This document shows positions 11,683 to 23,400 of a stretch of DNA of 64,000 nt, piece by piece (the first letter of the stretch is position 1; each line of letters opens with the position of its first letter). A program made the position numbers and the translations under genes. The DNA lies in assembly GCF_030272615.1 (NCBI RefSeq), contig NC_081409.1:245111502-245175501 (forward strand), given 5' to 3'. Below the pieces are notes generated by a model. The model saw only the letters and a list, made by a program, of their open reading frames with translations. It made no database searches and was not told where the DNA came from. Source of the DNA: Cryptomeria japonica (lineage: Eukaryota; Streptophyta; Pinopsida; Cupressales; Cupressaceae).

Positions 11683-12975
11683 TCGCTATTATTTACTCAT
11701 GAGAATACACATTTACAAACAACAAGTCATATTCCTAACTCTAGAATTTAGCCCTATCACTATACATAAAGCTTAGAATAAAATCTTAGAACCTAGACAA
11801 AAGAGAAGGAAGAAGAATTAATAGAATGAACATAAGCTTCCAGAATATCCTTTTTACTGATATTTGTCCATCCAAAATCAAATCTACAATTGCAATTTCA
11901 TGTCATGTCATTCTACCTTGCTTCCCCAATCTTCCATTGATGCACAGAGTCACCATAAGTCCTCATACGGATATAAAATTTTAGGGCAAGGAAATATTTC
12001 ATCCTCTTGGGACTCGTTGGGGCTATTTTTTTTATTTGGCTGAGCCCCAAGAACTATCCTTTTATCAACACAACTTGCACTGTCCCTTTGGCTGATGTGT
12101 CATCTTGCTCGGCGCTCGTCAAGGTTAAAATTGGACTGTCGAGTGTCGACCTCTTCTTACCTTTGTCAAAAAGAGACAAGCTTTTGAAACAATGTTATTT
12201 AATGATGTTTTTAAATCATTATTAAATAATAATTTAAATTAAAATCCATTTCACAACCCCTTTTCTTCTTGCTTCAGAACTTGGAAATTGAGTCCCACTG
12301 AATGCACCTGTGGCCCTTATAAGCACACTGGAGCTAAATATCGTTCACTGCGTTTTGATTACTTAGCACTCGATGAGTTGAGAAATAACCCCTTGCCAAG
12401 TGCCGAGGGAAAGCTTCCTCTTGCCATACTATATAGTCAATGGACCCCACTTTTTAGAAGCATGATTTCACAATTCAAATGTACCCGCCTAATAATGTTA
12501 TAAAACATTATTTTAAATGATACTTTGGATATTTTGTATTTCTTGTGTGTGGCTAGGCATATGACATGAATAGTAGGCCCCGCACCTTTTACAAACATGC
12601 CCTCATCTTTCACATACATGTTAAATTTAAATCATAAAAATGATATAAATAAACAAGAAACTTCTATCAATCTTGGAAATGCAACAATAACATGATGAGG
12701 CAAGTAGGGCCCCTTGTGGGCTCGACTTAAAAAAAAATCATTTTCATGTAGTTGAGCCTTGAAACTGATTTAGAATCACTTCAGCATTCATTTGGATCAA
12801 TAACACGCAAGCTAGAATCAATGAAATTTGATTGTCAACCACTATGCAAAATGATCAAAACAAGCCCAGAGGCTCTGAAAATCGATAAAATGCCCACTTG
12901 AGACCATGCCACTTGGAAAACATGTAGTTGGATATATTGAGAATCACTCTACAAAATGGATTTGCTTGATGATAC
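11683..12975. other. Right flank of copia, unrecognised (copy A)
   Basis: It is the same length and collinear with 53076-54368. Short open frames (for example 12007-12225 and 12288-12503) are not open in copy B and look accidental. I see no gene. Confidence 0.55.
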
Positions 12976-14800
12976 ATCATCCCTAACTTTGTTCCTTGTA
13001 GACATCCCAGGCGCATTATTCTTCTTAGAACTCCTTATGTTCCTCGTAACTGTATAAACCCACTGTTATCCTCAAAATCTATTTCTTCTATACTCAAGGT
13101 TTCCTTCCCTAAATCATAGATTTTCTCTATTGTCTTGCCCCTTGTACCCTTTTCTAGATTTAAGCTCTGGCAATTCATTTTTGAATTGGGTTGAGAAGTA
13201 TCTCCCATACAATCCATCTCAACATTTGGAAATGTAGATTTAACATAGTTGATTGAATCATTTGAGATATTCTCATATTGACATTTTACAACTTTCTCCA
13301 TATTCGTAGAGGGAGAATTAGAGGTTTCCTCAATACAGGTCTCATCTTTACTGCCCTTTTTACCATCAGGGCAACTCACTTCCTTCTGATCTGATGCTTC
13401 ATCAATTTCTTCACTTTTCTTCTCTAGCCAAGCTTCAGAGATTTCCTCAATATATGTCTCATCTTTACTGCCCCTTTTACCATCAAGAATACTTACTTCC
13501 TTCTGATCTGACGCTCTAGTTCTCTCTTCACCTTTCTTCTCCAACCTCCCCTTAGGATCAGTTTCTTCTTGCTCAGCTTCTCTATCTAAATTACTCAGAA
13601 TACCACCACCCTCAAAGGATGTGTCGTTATCTTCCCTCATATCATTGTTGACATGACTAACATTAGATTTGACTCCTTCAAGAGGATCCCTTTTAGCCTT
13701 CCAATCTTTCTTTTCCATTCCATTAGATTTCTTAACATTGATCGAGCATTTTTTGCCCAATGAACCAACATTTTGCATTTAAAACAAACAAACGGAAGGA
13801 TTTCAAACTCAATTGGTTGAACCCATTTCCCTAACTTAGAGAGAATCTCAATTGAGGAAGGGAGATCAATGGATTGAACAATACTTACACAGATCCTGGC
13901 AAAAACCAACCTCTTCCTAACGACAGTCATTTGATCTATCAATAGTAGCTCCCCAAAAGAACTAGCAATACCTCTGAAAACATCTTCATTCCAGAACTCC
14001 ATTGGGAGCCCAGGCAACCTTACCCAAATAAGAACCATAAAAAAGATACTTGGATTAGTACCATTCGATATCCATTTTTCAAAGCCAACAATATCTTGCA
14101 AATGACCCAAGGCCCTCCGCAACTAATAGCAACAATATCCTCTTCACATAGAAAGGAAAATGAGAAAAAATCTTTAGGCATCGCAACAACCTCCACTTGC
14201 CCTTTCAAATGTCATTTTCTCTTCACAAATTCTCTAACCAATTCAATATTAGGCCTAGGACCCATAAACTTTCCAACCAGAGACAAATCCATGAGGGAAA
14301 TATTATGATCTACAATCTGGTCTCGTATGGTTACAGAAACACAACCTAAACCATTCTCCGAGGAAATCATAATAGGGGGGAAGGAAGATTTTCCATTGGG
14401 TTTGATGCCAAAGAGTGAAACCCAAGGTAAATGACCCCCCGTATTTTTTCCGCCCAAACTAAAATTTGAATTTGTTACTTTCCTTCTTGGGTCTGCAGCA
14501 CCACCACTGGCTCTTGAAACAGGACCATCTTGAATATTGTTGCCAGATCTCCCAACAGCACATGAATCCCCCTAAAAAGGGTGGATCCCATTAACAAAAT
14601 TCAACTCCTCTCCTAGGTCCACCTAAAGGTCACGAGGCCTCGTGGAAGGGCGCTTCGTTCTAGTTCTGAAAATAGATCCATCAAAGAGTGGAAAACCAAT
14701 AGTCTGTCCAAGATCATTCCTGCCATCTCCATCACCATTTGCCCCTCCATCCTTTTCCAAAACATCGTCATCTCCGCTAACTGCTCCCACCATCATGATC
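12976..14800 (-). pseudogene. LINE ORF1 fragment (DUF4283-like)
   Basis: Read on the minus strand, an ATG near 14797 opens a decayed ORF1. It has HLPWVSLFGIKPNG, then a DUF4283-like stretch (EDIVAISCGGPWVI, VWVRLPGLPMEFWNEDVF, ARICVSI) and CFKCKMLVHWAKNA, which looks like a zinc knuckle that lost its last Cys. The charged C-terminal part ends at 13035. At least two frameshifts separate the pieces (14457, 14122 and 13778 frames). An internal 117-bp tandem repeat gives two copies of ASDQKEVS...GSKDET. The fragment keeps the 5' end and stops before ORF2, the reverse of normal LINE truncation. It ends exactly at the segmental-duplication edge. Confidence 0.75.
13326..13559 (-). repeat. 117-bp tandem repeat inside LINE ORF1 fragment
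   Basis: Two adjacent units begin TTCCTCAATA at 13326 and 13443 and keep the reading frame, because 117 is divisible by three. They duplicate about 39 residues of the charged linker. Confidence 0.85.
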
Positions 14801-14812
14801 ATTAATTATGTG

Positions 14813-14888
14813 TATGTAATATTATTTATAATTGATCTTAATTATTAATAGTTATTTTATTAAGATCAATTATAAATAATATTACATA
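14813..14888. repeat. Perfect 28-bp inverted repeat with 20-nt loop
   Basis: The arm 14813-14840 (starting TATGTAATATTATTTATAAT) is the exact reverse complement of 14861-14888; the loop is 14841-14860. It is AT-rich and lies just upstream of the LINE ORF1 fragment. It could be a tiny foldback element or a replication-slippage palindrome. No clear target duplication was seen. Confidence 0.9.
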
Positions 14889-14951
14889 AATATAATTAAA
14901 ATAATAATATGTAATCTTAAACTAATAATTAATAATCAAGGTTAATATTAA

Positions 14952-14954
<3 letters not shown>

Positions 14955-14988
<34 letters not shown>
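14955..14988. repeat. (TTA)n microsatellite
   Basis: An uninterrupted run of TTA/ATT trinucleotides inside an AT-rich stretch. Confidence 0.95.
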
Positions 14989-16507
14989 ATATAATTATGT
15001 CTATTTTATAATTAAATTAGGATTATATTCTTAAGAAAAATGTGTATTTTCACTATAATATTTATGTTGCATATTTTTTTGATGGGTAATATAATATTTT
15101 TATTAATATTTAGAATTCATATTTTATAAAGTATTCATAAGTCTATAACTATAAAATTCAAAAGACTACAAACTATAACTACCCCTCCATATACTAAACC
15201 ACCACATCAGTATCTAATACATTGCAACATTCCCTATATCAATTGGTTTCCCTATTCATAAATACGTGAAATATACCCCAAGGTCACCATACAATTGGCC
15301 ATTCATACAGAATTATAAAATATCAACAAAATTGGAGACACGTATACATACAGGCTATAAAAAAACTACAAAGTATCTACAAAAAATAGCCTGTTTCCCT
15401 TACAAACTATTTTTTGGTTGTCCTGATAGGTTCATTGACCTAGTAATCTTCAAGTTCGAGCTTCGATGAGCTTTCCCTTTCCACTCCTTCGTCGTGCCAG
15501 CACCATCTCATTTCAGTCTCCATTCATGGAGATAATCTTTCAAATCATCCAACTAATATGGACTTTAACTTTCCTTTCATCCATATCATTTGACTGACTC
15601 CACCAAATTAAAGGTTGAAGTGATGGATTTTGATCTATAATTTTTAACTAGTTGCCCTCTGGTGCCATGAGACCTTCACCCAAATGCACTGTGATATCCC
15701 CAAAACTGAACCTCATCAAGTATTATTAAGAAAGCACCTTGTATCATCTTTACAAATGATACACTATATGGAAGAGCTACAAATCAGCCCCTTAAAGATA
15801 TCCGCATCAATCCAATAGGTTGCCATTGGTAAATCGATTGGTCAACAACTACAGAGGACAATCAACATGATATTAATCGATATCTCATAACCCAAGCAAG
15901 CTAGATAAAATTAAATGATGTTAACTATTAATTATTATCTACCAATCAATAACTTATGAAGAAACGTGATATTGACCAAACACTAGTTGATAACGATGAT
16001 TACATTTTTGATGATTAGTATATCAGCGATTTGGGTAATATGGAAGCTATGATAAAAGATTATACGAATGATGGGTCAGAAGATAATTCATTACCCCAGA
16101 TCGACCAAGGCATATGTTGATAGTGATCGATAGATAAGTAATGATTAATAACTTAAAGTGATTATATACATTCATCCTATAGCATGATGAGAGGAGTAGC
16201 GACTAATCAAAGGCTACAAATTGTCTCCAAAGAATACTTAAACTAGGACCAAGTATAATGATTAAGGGAATATCGGTGTCCACTAGATATTCTATTCACC
16301 ACCTATGAAGATAAAAATAACTAAGGCATCGATTAAAGATAACAAATAACAATAATTACAAAAGGGTGTGGAGAGGTGTCTATTCATTCAACAAGATACA
16401 AGATGCCAATCAAATCCTGTCCATCACGGCATCTACCATCTTTCTTATTCATCCTCTACAGATTCGATCAACCTGAGCCAACACTTTGGCTTTAGGGAAG
16501 AGGAATA

Positions 16508-16508
<1 letters not shown>
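14989..16508. other. Non-genic, unresolved
   Basis: AT-rich DNA. On the minus strand around 15651-15716 a short coherent reading (FGDITVHLGEGLMAPEGN) precedes stops. I could not assign it to any family. No other support for a gene. Confidence 0.4.
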
Positions 16509-16599
<91 letters not shown>

Positions 16600-16607
16600 C
16601 ACACACA
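16509..16607. repeat. (AC)n microsatellite
   Basis: About 80 bases of perfect AC repeat, then ATATATAT and ACACAC. Open frames across it on both strands (Thr-His or Cys-Val repeats) are artefacts of the repeat. Confidence 0.97.
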
Positions 16608-17559
16608 AGGAACAATAATCCATTTTGGGAATATCACAAGCAAGGAGGATTACGATGCATCGTTATGGATCAAAATAAATAGATAGTAATAAATCAATAT
16701 GTGAAGATAAGGGGTCGTGATGGGAATCTAGAAGCCTTGTTTTCATGAAGAAGCAATATTAGCATATATATGAATGTGAGATTGTAAAAGATGATAACAA
16801 AACAAACAACCACCAACCATTACCTTCAGAAGCAATGATTAATATTAGCAATTGCAAGAGGTGCCATAATTCGTTGATATAAAGACCCAATTCATGATCG
16901 AAGTTTATCCTTGACATAACAATCTCAAGGAGTGAATCGAGATAAGTATATCTTCTCAACTATTTTATAATAAATCTAAATTAAATATCATAATGAAGTG
17001 TCTTCAATTTTGGCAAATTTTATATTACAGTCTTACTTTAAGTTTGAATTCTTGTTCAGAATGAAATTAAGGAAATGCCTAAATGGGAACATTACATGCA
17101 CCCACTCCATAATTGGCCTCAAACCAAAAGTCCACTCCTCATCCATACATTCCTTTAGGATCCACCGAATATCCTCCTTGCTTCCCACCTCGAACCCCCT
17201 TGCTACAAGTAGTGAAATGATATCAATATTAGTTTGATATCGATGCATTTTTTTCATAAATTATTCCCCAAACAAGATGTCCAAAATTTTCACAAATAGA
17301 GGATCGTCATGATTGGAAATATTCTATAGTCTCTTCTTTGAGATTCAACCCAAAAATACCAATTATTTCTTAGTAGTAACCAAGGTAAAATTCACCTCCA
17401 TCCTACAACTCTTCACCACCAACCCTCTGCATGCCACCTCACACCAATTTCAAATAGTTTTTACAATAAAAATAGCCAAAATGCTTTTAAAATAAAACAC
17501 ATGTCCCATCACAGTTAAACTACACACCTTTCCATTATGACTGTTACAATTGGTGGCAT
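16608..17559. other. Non-genic; possible decayed ORF on minus strand
   Basis: Minus-strand 17257-17033 reads VARGFEVGSKEDIRWILKEC, then EEWTFGLRPIMEW. The composition looks like real protein, but I recognise no family. It lies downstream of the RNase H remnant at 17560-18060 in the same orientation. The rest shows nothing. Confidence 0.35.
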
Positions 17560-18060
17560 ACAACGCACCATTATTAATCAAGTTGGATCTCTTAGAGATC
17601 CTCCCAATAAAATTTCCTTTGTTGTTCCATTAATGACAACACCCACTTTGACAACCTATCTGCCACCATATTTCCATTTCTCAAGACGAGTAATTTTAAA
17701 ATCCTTAAAAGTTATTAAAAGTTCTCTTATAATTTTAAGATATTTATTTAATTTCCATGTTGGAATTTCACCCTAATAATGGCATTGATAACAATTAAAG
17801 AATCATTCTCAAAATGCATTTGCTATAATGATAATTTATTGGCCATCTTGACTGCTAATAAAGTCACTTGCATTTAGGCTTCATTGTTTGTACTTTCCTT
17901 CAATATTTTAGCTCTAATTGCCAAAATATTTATGTTCTAATCACTTGACACAAATCCTACACCGAAAGGGCTTGGATTCCCTTTTGACGCTCCTTCAAAG
18001 TTGACTTTCACTCATCCCACATTTGGTTTCATTCGATCGACAACTTCCTTCCCATTGGAA
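17560..18060 (-). pseudogene. RNase H (LINE/RVT_3 type) remnant
   Basis: Minus-strand reading gives VKVNFEGASKGNPSPFGVGF, NNEA (the expected Glu segment), FENDSLIVINAIIR and, after a shift, RNGNMVADRLSKWV. These match the order of the RNase H that ends the LINE ORF2 at 20452-20900 (KLNFDGASRGNPG, EGDSLVII, REINRVADFLANL). The first catalytic Asp position reads Glu and the third reads Asn. Several stops are present. It is an older, independent remnant. It was later split from its upstream flank by the LINE inserted at 18150 and is partly repeated at 34730-34998. Confidence 0.8.
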
Positions 18061-18136
18061 TCCAGACCAACCTCGAGAGGCTAAAAAATAGACCAATGTT
18101 TATACTATATTATAATTATTAATATTATGCTATTCA

Positions 18137-18149
18137 AGTGAGAGTTATA
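18137..18149 (-). repeat. LINE target-site duplication, 3' side
   Basis: AGTGAGAGTTATA, identical to 26852-26864. The paralogous locus near 35049-35061 has a single copy, which confirms the duplication. Confidence 0.92.
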
Positions 18150-18162
18150 AATTATTTTTTTT

Positions 18163-18440
18163 AATAAAAGTGGCATAGCCACTAAACTTTATTATATAAT
18201 TTTTAAAATGATTATACAATGGGTTCAAAAAAGGCATACCGGCAGGAAAGTACCCGCAAGAAAACCTCCGGTTGTCGCCTTGAGAAAAGAAACTATACTA
18301 TCCTTACCAAATAGGAGGATCCTGATGACCTGAAATCTCACCCATACCCATATAGATGCCCTTTGTATAGAGATCCCATACGGCATATATCTCAACTAAT
18401 TATAAAAACTCAGTTGGTTACAAAAAGCGGGGCTAAATTG
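18163..18440 (-). terminator. LINE 3' end with terminal hairpin
   Basis: Just before the A-rich tail the minus strand has a small hairpin, 18169-18183, AGTGGC-ATA-GCCACT (6-bp stem, 3-nt loop). AATAAA-like sequence (ATAATAAAG) lies close by. In several LINE groups a 3' stem-loop is what the reverse transcriptase recognises on its own RNA. That role here is inference. Confidence 0.5.
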
Positions 18441-18682
18441 CCAAAAAGTTTATAACAAGAAGAACCAGAAACCCATCAACTGATAATAGCAGCAAGATAT
18501 AAAGTGTAGAGGAGCATGTCGAGATACCAAGAAGTGAAACCAAGGAGGACCGAAACTGAAATAGTCCAGAAATCTCCAACTCCATAGAATTGAGATAATG
18601 AGAACTACCCAAAATCCATCTCATAAACAGCCTGCAAGAAATATGAGATATCTGCAAAAGGTGGGAATAGTTAGTCCAAAAA

Positions 18683-19333
18683 CTAATTACTCAAGCTTTC
18701 CTCTGGAGGAGAAGGTAGAGTATCCTGAGGAACCAGTGACTGAATAGGAATCGCAGGGAGAGGAGTCGCAAATGAAACAAAACAGAAGTTAATTAGAGCA
18801 TGAAGACCAATTAACACTTCCCGTGCTCTGACCAAAACCTGGGGAGATATAAAACCAAACAAACTTTCCACATATTTTAGAGCTTCATCAATAGTGTCAC
18901 ATATCAGGCCCATTCTAATTTCAAAGAGAAAATTTCCATAGTGGCCATCTTCCAAAAGATTTTGAACAGAAAGAAAGCCCCCATAAGGAAGAGTACCCAT
19001 ATCAAAAATATAACTATCCAAAGATGACCCAAGATGATGCATATCAAGCATTGGAGGTGCCACAAATTTTGATGCAATAAGCTGGACCAGAGTCTTATCC
19101 CATAGAAGATCATAACATATAGTAAAAAAATGAGACATAAATTTTGAAAAAGAGATAAAAGAAGGAGAGAGCAACCAACGATTACCCACCACCCTGCAAA
19201 TTTCAGACTCCAACTCCAGATTATGCAAAACAAAAACTCTCCCAAGCTTCTCAGAAACATAACCATAATTGTCAACAATGTCTTCCTCGGGAGTAGATAC
19301 TAAAACATGATAAGTCAGAAGAATAAAAGACAT
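18683..19333 (-). CDS. Unrecognised 216-codon ORF in LINE 3' region (possible ORF3)
   Basis: Intact from ATG at 19333 to the stop at 18683, on the LINE's sense strand and about 1.1 kb after the end of ORF2. It starts MSFILLTYHVLV and contains EEDIVDNYGYVSEKLGRVF, LDMHHLGSSLDSYIFDMG and EEALKYVESLFG-like segments. It is rich in Leu, Phe and Ser, with a Pro-rich C-terminus (LPSPPEESLSN). There is no transmembrane-protein or nucleic-acid motif I recognise. It is open although ORF1 and ORF2 of the same copy hold 11 premature stops. It may be a third LINE ORF, a captured host exon or chance. Confidence 0.4.
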   Translation of the reverse strand: MSFILLTYHVLVSTPEEDIVDNYGYVSEKLGRVFVLHNLELESEICRVVGNRWLLSPSFISFSKFMSHFFTICYDLLWDKTLVQLIASKFVAPPMLDMHHLGSSLDSYIFDMGTLPYGGFLSVQNLLEDGHYGNFLFEIRMGLICDTIDEALKYVESLFGFISPQVLVRAREVLIGLHALINFCFVSFATPLPAIPIQSLVPQDTLPSPPEESLSN

Positions 19334-19570
19334 GAGGAATAGTTACCTTTCCCTTAGAGAGAAGAATTCCTTAAGATACCGTCGACGTAGATAAACAAAA
19401 ACATTATGCACCAAAGTTAATATATAGCCAAAAGAAAACTAAATTAATTGGCCACCATACACCATAATGAATGTATCATCTGTGTGAAAAGCCAAGAAAA
19501 AACATGCCGAGCAGTGCATCCTAATCGATCAAATAAAAACAAAGGCCTATAATAAATTAGCCACCTTTCA

Positions 19571-20390
19571 TAATAATGAATGATCCGCTCATGTGAAAAA
19601 AGGAAGTCTCCAAAAAATTATTTTAAGAGATGTATCTCGGGTGAGCCACAAAATCATTAAACCTCATAATCGCCTCTGTGAGAAGTACCATACTATCTCC
19701 ACTGAAGCCGATAAACTGTACATCAATAATCGTTATATTGAAAGCCAAGGCACGTCACAATTAATCAAAACATATAATCCATATCCCGCGTATGAGAGCA
19801 ACCTCAAAAAAACCTATGAGAGAAAAAACAATGACAAACTATGCCACCACTCTCAAAGCATTTTGGAGATAAAAGAAACAAAATAAAGCCAATAAACATA
19901 GTCTCCCATAATGCTTATGGCAGCTTGCAACCATACTATGTATATGGCAACAATTACCACATAAAAAGTTAGATTACCAGCTGAGCATAAACACTTTTTC
20001 TAATAATGCATGATCCGCTTATGTGTAAAAAACATGTTTCCAAACAATCATTTAAAGAGATGTATAGTGAGTGAACCACAAAAAACCAATAATGATTCAA
20101 CCTCACAATCGCCTCTATGAGAGGTACTATACAATCTCCCCTGAAGCCGATAAACAAAATGGCAATAATCATTACATAGAAATCCATGGCCCATCACATT
20201 TAATCAAAAACATGTGAATAATAGCAAAGTATGTCGACACTCTCAGAAGCTTTTTTGAAGATAAAAATAATGAACCAGAGCCAATAAAGATAGTCACCCT
20301 TAATGCTTATGACAGCTCGTAGCCAAACTATGCATCTGACAATTCACATACAGAATCAGATTACCAGCTGTGCATAAACAATAATAATGC
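19571..20390 (-). repeat. Tandem 0.4-kb repeats in LINE 3' region
   Basis: Two diverged units start at 19571 and 20001 (both TAATAATGNATGATCCGC on the plus strand), about 430 and 390 bases long. They share CATCGCC-like, CTGAAGCCGATAAAC, AATGCTTATG and AGATTACCAGCTG blocks. A weaker partial third unit is visible at about 19440-19560. They lie directly after the ORF2 stop. They are non-coding and may be a structured 3' region. Confidence 0.8.
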
Positions 20391-20451
20391 CTATCCGGAC
20401 TCGCAATAGAGGGACAATTTATCAAAAGTCAAAGACAAAAAGACCACAAGA

Positions 20452-23400
20452 TTATTTCAAGAATTCCAAAACTGAAACAAGAATTTCAACAGAGTTTATA
20501 TCACGAAGAATAGCATTACTATCAATAGCAAGATTAGCTAAAAAATCTGCTACTCGATTAATTTCTCTATAACAATGAGTAATGAAGAAAGAATCAAAGG
20601 ATTCCAATTGTTGAAGGATAAGATCAAGAAGATATTGCAATTGCCAACAATGAGATTTCTTTTTTAACACACTCTAAATGATCACCAATGAGTCCCCTTC
20701 AATAATGAGGTCTTTAATACCAAGGGAAATAGCAAATTCCAGACCCAAAGACAAAGCCTTAAATTCAACAAAATTATTAGATTGAATACCAATTGCATGA
20801 CACCTAGCATGAATAATATGAGTGTGATGGTCAAAAATCACCATACCTACCCCAGCTAAACCTGGATTTCCACGAGAGGCACCATCAAAGTTCAACTTGA
20901 ACTTACCAAGAGGAGGTGGTTTCCAAGATGCCAACTTTCTTTTATTTAAAACATCACCTTTTATCAAAATTGAACCATGGGAAGGAAGAGCAGATAGCAT
21001 GCTCCAAACTCTAGTCACCCTACTATTCCAGTGAGAAAAAGAAGTGAGATTATCCAAATTCCTACATATATGTGACAAAGCAACCTCAGAAATGGACGAT
21101 TCAATCTTCAGTAGAACCTCGGGGAGAGAAGAGCTAGTGTTTCTAAAGATCCTGTTATTACGCTCTAACCAAATATTCCATATTAGAATAAATGGAGAAA
21201 TAATCCATAAACATGCATAAAAGGATGAAGTAAACAAAATTGGCCAAGAACTAAAGAAGGTAATCAGGTCATTTCCCATAACAAATGTCAAATTCAATTT
21301 ATCAAACAACCATTGCCAACATTGATATGCAAAGTCACAATGTAAAAAGAGATGGGAAGAGGATTCTAGGTGTTTATTACACAACACACATGTGAAAGCA
21401 ACCGCAATACCCAACCTGTCCAATCTCATGCCCGTGAGAACCCTATCTTGAACTGCCAGCCAAGCAAAAGCACCAACTTTTGGCAAACAGGCTGAATGCC
21501 AAAAAAGTTTATACGGCCAAGCAGGGTGATCATTATCCTTCATGAGGGAATTATAACCATCCCTTACCGTATATTTTCTAGAAATATTCTTAGTCCAAAC
21601 CAATTCATCCTCAACATCAGAAAGGATAACCACCCTCTCACTGAGGACCTTGGTATACTGCAATTTCAAATCATGATCAATAACCAAAAAGTCAATCGGC
21701 TTCCATTTAGCCAATCTCATATTTCCACTATAAATAATGTCAAAGTAATCTACCACCGAGGTGCCCCAAAGGGAAGAAAGAATGGATATCAGGGGGGACC
21801 AATTCCTTAGACTTTGTAATGGAGGGTGACCATTCCAGCTTTCATCCCAAAATCTGATCTCAATGCCTTTATGTACAACCCAAGAGAGATTAGGCAAAAT
21901 AACAAATCTACATTTACATATGAAGTTCCACATAATAGAACCTGAAGGTAAATTAGAAATCTGGAAAATATACTCCCTAGGACCATTATTAAGATATTTA
22001 GCAAACATAATCTGAGTCCATAAAGAATCGGACTTCTCATACAATTTCCAAACCAATTTAGCCCCCAAGGCTAAATTTTGTTTTTCCATATTTCTAATAC
22101 CAGTACCCCCTAGGTCCTTCGGTAAGCAAACTTTATCCCATGCCACAAGAGCAAGTTTTTTCCTCCCATCTTTATTACTACTCTAGAGAAAAGACCTTAG
22201 AATATCCTGTAAGCTTACCAACACATCCTTTGGAGATCTTAACACTGACATAAGATAAATAGTAACTGCATTCAGCACAAATTTAATGAGAACAATTTTT
22301 CCAACTAGATTCAACCACCTATTATTCCAAGAAAGGATTCTCTTTGAGATGGTCGAAATGATTTTATCCCAAAAGCTAGACTTATCCTTTTTGATAAAGA
22401 AGGGTATACCTAGATAAGTACATGGAAGTGAACTGGACTCAAAACCCCAAAAAGACAACAATCTAGTTTGGATTAATTATGGGGTGTGAAGAAAGAAGAT
22501 TTTTGACTTCTCACAATTTATTTCTGACCTGCAAAGGAGGCATTATTCCGAATAACTTCGTTCATGACCAAAGCTTCCTACATAGAGGCTTGACCAAATA
22601 ACAAGGTATCATATGCAAACAAGCAGTGTGATATAGATCCTGGTACTCCCGAGATTTTCACCCCAAGCCAAAGGTCTTTCAATTTTGCAGCCTTAATAGC
22701 CCAACTAAAAGACTCTGCTAAAAGTATAAACAGAAACGGGGAAAGAGGATCTCCTTGTCTTAAACCTCTAGAGGAGGAAAAAAAACCACAGGGGGAACCA
22801 TTAATTATAATCGAAAACCTTGCAGATGAAATACAAGCCATAATCCATTTAATCCAAGCCCTGGAAAAGCCTAACCTTTCCAAAACAAGACCTAAAGCCC
22901 TCCATTCTACTCTATCATATGCCTTAACCATGTCAAGCTTTAAGATCATGGTCGGGGATCTCTGAAGGGAGATAGAATGTAAAACTTCATGAGCTACAAT
23001 AGCTCCCTCAGGTGTCTCCCTATTTGGTACAAAACCACATTGTTCTACTGAAATGAGTTTAGGGAGGATTTTGGAAAGCTGAATGGATATTGCTTTAGTG
23101 AAAATCTTATATAAGGTATTACACAGAGCGATAGGACGAAAATCAGCAAAAGATTTAACAATTTCCTTTTTAGGAATAAGAGCAACCATCGTGGTATTAA
23201 GTTCTTTCAAAATTTATCTATTTCTCCTACTCTCTTCCAAAGTGAGGAGCAGATCCCTGCCCACAAAATCCCAACAGTTCTGAAAAAATAAAGGAGTGAA
23301 TCCATCCAGACCTGGGGCCTTATCAGGATGCATAGCAAAAACTTCTAGCCTAACTTCTTCAAGGGAAAAAGGAGACATCAACATCTTGTTATCCTCGGGT

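Larger units (their letters stand above)
1..12975 (+). repeat. Segmental duplication, copy A
   Basis: Base 1 aligns with 39966, and the match continues in the same order and orientation to 12975/54368, through the tail of a non-autonomous LTR element, unique-looking DNA, a copia element and its right flank. The two sequences separate abruptly after a shared GATAC. The left edge lies outside the window. By eye most 60-base lines differ at a few positions; no identity was computed. The copia insertion with target duplication CAAAC is shared, so the insertion came before the duplication. Confidence 0.93.

Noticed and set aside
12007-12503. Small plus-strand ORFs in the duplication's right flank
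   Set aside because: The aligned frames are not open in copy B and there is no codon-level conservation.
16449-16686. Open frames across the AC repeat on both strands
   Set aside because: They consist of Thr-His or Cys-Val repeats produced by the microsatellite.
17019-17776. Plus-strand frames 16998-17237 and 17537-17776
   Set aside because: They are antisense to the minus-strand RNase H remnant and its neighbour and match no family.
21496-21810. 104-codon plus-strand frame inside the LINE
   Set aside because: Antisense shadow of the well-supported ORF2 zinc-finger/RNase H region.
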